DNA of 11,390 nucleotides from JBHIER01 sp046760705 [NCBI: bacterium] (GTDB lineage Bacteria; JBHIER01; G020348925). Shown piece by piece: positions 7,401 through 11,390 of this stretch (position 1 is its first letter; each line of letters begins with the position of its first letter). Under the pieces are notes generated by a model. That model saw only the letters and a list, made by a program, of their open reading frames with translations, ran no database searches and was not told where the DNA came from. The stretch covers positions 1 to 11,390 of the forward strand of contig JBHIER010000060.1 in NCBI GenBank assembly GCA_046760705.1. Direction: 5' to 3'. Position numbers and translations under genes: made by a program.

Positions 7401-7427
7401 GTTTCGTCAAGAAACAAGAGCAGCAAT

Positions 7428-9881
7428 TTACGGCGTAGGTTTCATGAAAAATTGGACCTTTTCACCTTCATTGGCCTTGATGGTCACCGTTCTCGTCCCG
7501 GTCGCATATCCTTTGGCAACCATCTCCACTCTGTGCGGTCCCACGAAGAGGTCTCGCACCACCTTGGGCGTCATCCCATAAGACTTGCCGTCGATCCATA
7601 TCTCCCCAAAGACCGGATTTCTGTCCCCATCGATACACGAGATGTTGAGCCACCCTTTGGCTGTGAAATCGTGGGAAATCCTGACCTGCTGGTTTTCTAG
7701 AATCCTCACCGTCCGCTCGCACACAGGATAACCGGGACTGGTCACCCTCACCCTGTGTGTCCCAGGGGCAATTCTGTCAAAGGTTTTCCTCTCCTTCGTT
7801 GTTCCTAACTTTTTCCCATCGAGATAAACTGTGGCCCAAGGAGTGGCAGTGACCCTTAGAGAGCCAAAGGCAGTGACCTCCTCCTCGCGCTCCTTCAGAG
7901 TGAAGATCGCCTGTTGAACTGCTCCAGGGTCGAGGGCCAGAACGGTTTCTGTGGGGACAAAACCATCCTTGGCGATCTGTATGAGATGTGGTCCAGGGTC
8001 CAGTTGAACTTCTGAGGGTGTGAGCCTTTCTACGGCCAGGCTGTCGACCCATAGACTAGCACTCTCAGGCAGAGAGGAGACAAACAGAGTCGATGGGAGT
8101 GGGGAAAAGACGGGATTAACCGTGTCTCCTCTACCATCCACTACCAGGACAGTGTCCTGCCATGGGACATGACCCGGAGTGGTTAGGGCGAGGCTATGGG
8201 GACCGACCTTCAGTTGATGAAAGTCTTTTGGGGTAACGCCACGATCGACCAGATCAAGCAGGACACGGGCACCGGGTGGATCACTTCTGAGTATCAGGCC
8301 TCCAAAGGACGGTGACAAGGGTAGAACATGATCAATCCCTTCACCCTGTTTGAGGGAGAACGTGTACACCTCATCTGCATAGCCAGGTAGAGAGATGAGA
8401 AGTGTGTGTGCACCCAATCCGATCTCTTCTTCATTCATCTCTAAGGGGGTGAGACCGAGTAGTGTCCCCTGCTCCCAAACGGAAGCCCCTGGTGGCTCGG
8501 TTTCTAAAACGAAATCGTAGCGGTTCATCAGGCCAAAGTAAGAGACACCCGCAGCACCCAGAAGCAGAGCGAACGCGGCCGCAATCACCGCGATCACGCC
8601 TCGCCGTCTTCTGCGCCGAGGGGCCTCTTTTCCAGAGGGCTCGCCCACACCGAGAGGAAGATGCTCCTTGGCCAGGCGGAGATCTCTGATCATCTCTTCT
8701 CCGCTCTGATAGCGTTTCTCCTTCTCCTTTTCCAACACTTTCATCACAATCCGGTCGAGTTCCTCCGGAACGTTGGGCTTATGTTTTGAGGGTGGTTCCG
8801 GCGCCTCGTTAACGTGGCGGTACATAGTACCCACGGCCGTACTCCCCTCGAAAGGGACTCTGCCCACAAGCATCTCGTAGAGTACAATTCCGAGGGAGTA
8901 GAGATCGGCTCGTCCGTCCATCTCTTTCTCGCCTCGGGCCTGCTCAGGTGACATATACTGGGGTGTTCCGATGCTCGTCCCGGTGGTGGTCAACCCGGCG
9001 CTGTCCGCGGCTCTGGCAATCCCGAAGTCGAAAACCTTGGTCTCCCCGGTCTGACTGATCAAGATGTTGTGCGGCTTGATGTCCCGATGGACGACGCCAC
9101 GTTCGTGAGCAAAATCGAGGGCCTTGCAGGTATCCCAAGCGATGTCGACCGCTTGAACCAGGGGGAGCGGACCCTGGCTCTCAATGAGGGTCTTGAGGTT
9201 TGTCCCCTCGATGTACTCCATGACAAAATAGTGGACGCCGCTCTGCTGATCAATTTCGTAGATCTGGATGATGTTGGGGTGGTTGAGGCCGGCTGCAGCC
9301 CTGGCCTCCCGCCGAAATCGGCTCAGGAACTCTGGGTCGGCGGTGAACTGTTTGGGCAGAACCTTCAAGGCCACAACTCGGTTCAGGGATATTTGAAGGG
9401 CCTTGTAGACGACGCCCATGCCACCCCGACCGATCTCCTCGATGATCTGGTAATTGCCAACGGTGCGGCCGATCAGATTCTCCGGATCGAGGGCCTCAGC
9501 CCCGAGGGAAACTCCCTCAATGAGCGGCGTGACATCCTGACCCGGGGTGGTCGGAGTCGGGGTTCCCTCTAACAGTCTCTTGGCCGCTTTCAGATCGGTC
9601 AGCATCTCCTCCATCGTCTGATACCGGTACACCTTATCCTTCTCCAACGACTTTTGAAGGATGGTGGTGATAGCCGGACTCAACGCCTGAGGCGTAACCT
9701 CAACGGGCTTAGGATCCTCATTCAGAACGGAATAGAGAATGGCTGCTTCATGCTCGGCCCAAAAGGGGTGCTGCCCCGCTAACATCTCATAGAAAACCAC
9801 ACCCAAGGAGAAAATGTCCGTTCGGTGATCAACCTCCACCCCCTGAGCTTGCTCCGGAGACATATAAGCAATCGTCCCCAA
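7428..9881 (-). CDS. tandem Ser/Thr protein kinase with PEGA domains, second part after a frameshift
   Basis: 817 residues counted from a TTG at 9881; the coding sense really begins near 9910, at the frameshift. Residues 1-105 are the activation loop and C-lobe of kinase domain 1 (GTIAYMSPEQAQG, HRTDIFSLGVVFYEML). After a Thr/Pro-rich linker, kinase domain 2 occupies about 144-405: glycine loop GRGGMG 151-156, Lys173, HRDIKPHN from 265, DFG 285-287, and SPEQARG. RRRRRR at 422-427 precedes a membrane helix at about 428-448. The outside part holds about five PEGA-type beta domains starting near 455, 526, 598, 672 and 742, with motifs such as PPGASVWEQGTLLG, PPGARVLLD and ATVYLDGKKLGTT. It is a membrane kinase with cytoplasmic catalytic domains and extracytoplasmic, possibly wall-binding, PEGA repeats. 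Substrates are unknown. The TTG is unlikely to be a real start, since it lies inside a kinase domain. Confidence 0.93.
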   Translation of the reverse strand: MGTIAYMSPEQAQGVEVDHRTDIFSLGVVFYEMLAGQHPFWAEHEAAILYSVLNEDPKPVEVTPQALSPAITTILQKSLEKDKVYRYQTMEEMLTDLKAAKRLLEGTPTPTTPGQDVTPLIEGVSLGAEALDPENLIGRTVGNYQIIEEIGRGGMGVVYKALQISLNRVVALKVLPKQFTADPEFLSRFRREARAAAGLNHPNIIQIYEIDQQSGVHYFVMEYIEGTNLKTLIESQGPLPLVQAVDIAWDTCKALDFAHERGVVHRDIKPHNILISQTGETKVFDFGIARAADSAGLTTTGTSIGTPQYMSPEQARGEKEMDGRADLYSLGIVLYEMLVGRVPFEGSTAVGTMYRHVNEAPEPPSKHKPNVPEELDRIVMKVLEKEKEKRYQSGEEMIRDLRLAKEHLPLGVGEPSGKEAPRRRRRRGVIAVIAAAFALLLGAAGVSYFGLMNRYDFVLETEPPGASVWEQGTLLGLTPLEMNEEEIGLGAHTLLISLPGYADEVYTFSLKQGEGIDHVLPLSPSFGGLILRSDPPGARVLLDLVDRGVTPKDFHQLKVGPHSLALTTPGHVPWQDTVLVVDGRGDTVNPVFSPLPSTLFVSSLPESASLWVDSLAVERLTPSEVQLDPGPHLIQIAKDGFVPTETVLALDPGAVQQAIFTLKEREEEVTAFGSLRVTATPWATVYLDGKKLGTTKERKTFDRIAPGTHRVRVTSPGYPVCERTVRILENQQVRISHDFTAKGWLNISCIDGDRNPVFGEIWIDGKSYGMTPKVVRDLFVGPHRVEMVAKGYATGTRTVTIKANEGEKVQFFMKPTP

Positions 9882-9898
9882 GGTGCTTCCGGTTCTTG

Positions 9899-10381
9899 TC
9901 AGACGACTGGCCCCTTCAGCTTGGCCAGACCGAAGTCCATGATCTTTACCAAGCCCCGGGGAGTGACCATAATGTTATCCGACTTTATGTCTCTGTGAAC
10001 GATCCCCTTCTTATGGGCTTCGGAGAGACCGTCTCCAATCTGAAGGGCAATATCCAACCCTCGATCTGTGGGCAGCGGGCCAGAGGCCAGCAGCTCGGTG
10101 AGTGTCTGGCCCTCGACATATTCCATACAGATAAACTCCTGCCCCTTCTCCTCAAACATGTAATAGATAGTAGCAATATTGGGATGGTTTAGTGCCGAAC
10201 TGGCCTGGGCTTCGTGCAAGAAACGCTGTTTTGCCTCTTCGTCTGAGGCCAATTGCGGGGGCAGACACTTCAGAGCCACCGCTCTGCGCAATTTCGTGTC
10301 CTCAGCTTTATACACCGCTCCCATCCCCCCCTCACCCAGTTTTTCAAGCACCCTATAATGGGAAACAACCGTACCTATCAT
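9899..10381 (-). CDS. tandem Ser/Thr protein kinase, first part up to the frameshift
   Basis: 160 residues from the ATG at 10381. It carries the N-lobe and catalytic loop of kinase domain 1: glycine loop GEGGMG at 16-21, Lys38 in VALKCLP, a Glu in the HEAQ helix, HRDIKSDN from 129, DFG at 149-151. It ends three residues after Lys156 because of the frameshift; the remainder is read in the gene segment ending at 7428. The ATG start gives MIGTVVSHYRVLEKLGEGG, the usual beginning of this kinase group, with GGAG 12 bases upstream. An in-frame TTG at 10399 (166 residues) has no well-spaced ribosome-binding site. The reconstructed protein would be about 984 residues. It follows the carboxypeptidase-regulatory-like/TPR gene by 62 bases with no terminator between, so they are probably co-transcribed. 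Confidence 0.9.
   Translation of the reverse strand: MIGTVVSHYRVLEKLGEGGMGAVYKAEDTKLRRAVALKCLPPQLASDEEAKQRFLHEAQASSALNHPNIATIYYMFEEKGQEFICMEYVEGQTLTELLASGPLPTDRGLDIALQIGDGLSEAHKKGIVHRDIKSDNIMVTPRGLVKIMDFGLAKLKGPVV
9911..9914 (-). other. one-base frameshift in a G-run, splitting kinase domain 1
   Basis: On the minus strand AAG-GGG-CCA-GTC-GTC-TGA ends the first frame. One more G would give Lys-Gly-Ala-Ser-Arg-Leu-Thr-Arg-Thr-Gly, the normal activation loop, which continues without a break in the other frame into LGTIAYMSPEQ. The two frames join without any missing kinase residue, so the event is a single-base loss, either real or a homopolymer sequencing/assembly error. Confidence 0.85.
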
Positions 10382-10443
10382 GAGAATGGTCTTCTCCAAA
10401 AAAATCGATTACCGTCTCCCCATTGAAGATTGGGATAATGAGG

Positions 10444-11390
10444 TCAGTCCTTTGGTGTCCGCAGCACGCTCTCTTTTACGGCCTCGAAATCTCGCCGAAA
10501 CGCAGGTGAGAAACTCTCATCAAGTACTCTGCTCGGATCCAGTTGCAATGATTTTCGGAGGGCTTCCTCCTCCTTCGATTTCAGCTCCGAGAACGGGAAA
10601 TAGGAATAGGCCAGCCACAGATACGCTTCAGAGAGATCTCGGTCGGCCATCTCCTGAGTGGTGATGGCCTCAAGAAACACGGCCTGGGCCTGCTCAAATT
10701 CCGCAGAAAGGTGCAGCCGTTTCCCCTCTCCAATGAGATACCGGGCCCGCGGGGTGGTTCTCTTTATGCTTTGAAGTTCAATCACGCCCACATCGAGCTT
10801 AAGACCCTCTCTGACATCAAGATTCTCCACGGCTCGGTCAAGGTAGTCCTGGGCCCGGATGGTCAGTGTATATTGCCCAGGGTAGAGACCGCTGGTCTCA
10901 AACGTCCCGTTATCGGAGCGGACGGCAAAGCGGGCGATTTGCACCCCGTTGCAAAGAACGGTGACCAGTGCGCCCACTTCGGCCGGAGTGACAACTCCAG
11001 TAATAGAGCCCGGCCTCTTCAAGAACGTCGTGTCTTTAACTACACTCCCACTGGTCACTTGTATCTTTTTGGGTGGTTCCGGACAGACCAACCCTTCGGC
11101 TCTCACCTTGATCTCATACTCACCAGGCCTGACATCTGAAAACAGGAAGCTGCCGTCCTCGGAGTTGACCGTTGCTTCGGCCACGTATCTCAGATCTTTT
11201 TTGAGGAGGACCCGGGCTTGGGCAACAGTGGGAACGAGTACCCCGGCGATAGAGCCGTTGGCCTCAAGAAAAATCGTTTCGCTCCGGACAACACGGCCGG
11301 GCAACACTCTCACAGTCTCCTGTGTAGACTGAACATACCCGCGGGCCTGGATACCGATCGTATACGCATCTGGGGCGATGCCTCTCAAGA
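10444..11390 (-). CDS. carboxypeptidase-regulatory-like repeat protein with TPR-like tail, 5' end beyond the window
   Basis: The frame is open to the right edge; the first in-frame TTG near 11388 is internal, so the N-terminus is missing. The visible 314 residues start with about three beta-sandwich repeats of the CarboxypepD_reg / Cna-B-like type. Each has a GSIAGV or GSITGV strand, a graded turn (SEDGSFLFSDVRPGEYEI, DNGTFETSGLYPGQYTL) and a closing strand. Residues from about 215 are helical (YLIGEGKRLHLSAEFEQA, then SEAYLWLAYSYFPFSE) and resemble a TPR tail ending in LDPSRVLDESFSPAFRRDF. The beta repeats are usually extracytoplasmic, so it probably acts at the envelope. It lies 62 bases ahead of the PEGA kinase and may work with it, since both have envelope beta repeats. 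Whether it too begins with a kinase or a signal peptide cannot be seen. Confidence 0.85.
   Translation of the reverse strand, partial: LRGIAPDAYTIGIQARGYVQSTQETVRVLPGRVVRSETIFLEANGSIAGVLVPTVAQARVLLKKDLRYVAEATVNSEDGSFLFSDVRPGEYEIKVRAEGLVCPEPPKKIQVTSGSVVKDTTFLKRPGSITGVVTPAEVGALVTVLCNGVQIARFAVRSDNGTFETSGLYPGQYTLTIRAQDYLDRAVENLDVREGLKLDVGVIELQSIKRTTPRARYLIGEGKRLHLSAEFEQAQAVFLEAITTQEMADRDLSEAYLWLAYSYFPFSELKSKEEEALRKSLQLDPSRVLDESFSPAFRRDFEAVKESVLRTPKD

Noticed and set aside
7029-7438. Two plus-strand open frames of 74 and 62 codons
   Set aside because: They are opposite the recombinase remnant, which has recognisable catalytic motifs on the minus strand.
9069-9572. Plus-strand open frame of 167 codons
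   Set aside because: It is the antisense image of kinase domain 2; no independent protein features.
1-11390. CRISPR array, rRNA or tRNA genes, complete insertion sequence
   Set aside because: I saw no regularly spaced direct repeats, no rRNA or tRNA signature and no transposase with terminal inverted repeats.

Overview
The window reads almost entirely on the minus strand. It looks like a piece of a bacterial chromosome rich in signal-transduction genes. The long multi-PAS/GAF sensors, the two-component propeller kinase, the Ser/Thr kinases with PEGA domains, the sigma-54-type promoter and the patchy base composition suggest an environmental bacterium with elaborate signalling, perhaps a delta-proteobacterial or FCB-type candidate lineage. 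The sequence alone does not settle the taxon.

Right end (about 7428-11390, minus). A gene entering from beyond the right edge encodes carboxypeptidase-regulatory-like beta-sandwich repeats plus a TPR-like tail. It is followed closely by a tandem Ser/Thr protein kinase gene: two complete Hanks-type kinase domains, a polybasic stretch, one membrane helix and about five extracytoplasmic PEGA domains. A one-base frameshift in a C/G run (9911-9914), between the DFG motif and the activation loop of the first kinase domain, splits this gene into two reading frames.

Middle (about 6284-7427). This stretch looks empty by plain ORF calling but is not. It holds, in minus-strand order, a broken C-terminal fragment of a tyrosine recombinase, a broken N-terminal fragment of a pRiA4b ORF-3-like protein (ATA where the ATG should be, a one-base frameshift, lost C-terminus), a pair of identical 14-bp palindromes exactly 31 bp apart with a GNRA-type hairpin between them, and a 63-residue basic single-pass membrane protein. 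Next come three GC-rich dyads and a near-perfect sigma-54 -24/-12 element pointing at the following gene. This is probably the scar of a decayed mobile element.

Left half (1-6241, minus). A short MerR-like DNA-binding protein is followed, 111 bp on, by a 1024-residue periplasmic-propeller sensor histidine kinase (Reg_prop, Y_Y_Y, TM, HisKA_2, HATPase). Four bases further on, with its ribosome-binding site inside the last codons of the kinase, begins a very large gene that runs off the left edge: REC-PAS-PAS-GAF-PAS-PAS-PAS over 937 visible residues. The propeller kinase and the REC-headed sensor are probably a phosphorelay pair. One PAS domain of the large gene is strikingly AT-rich compared with its neighbours, as if swapped in from another genome.
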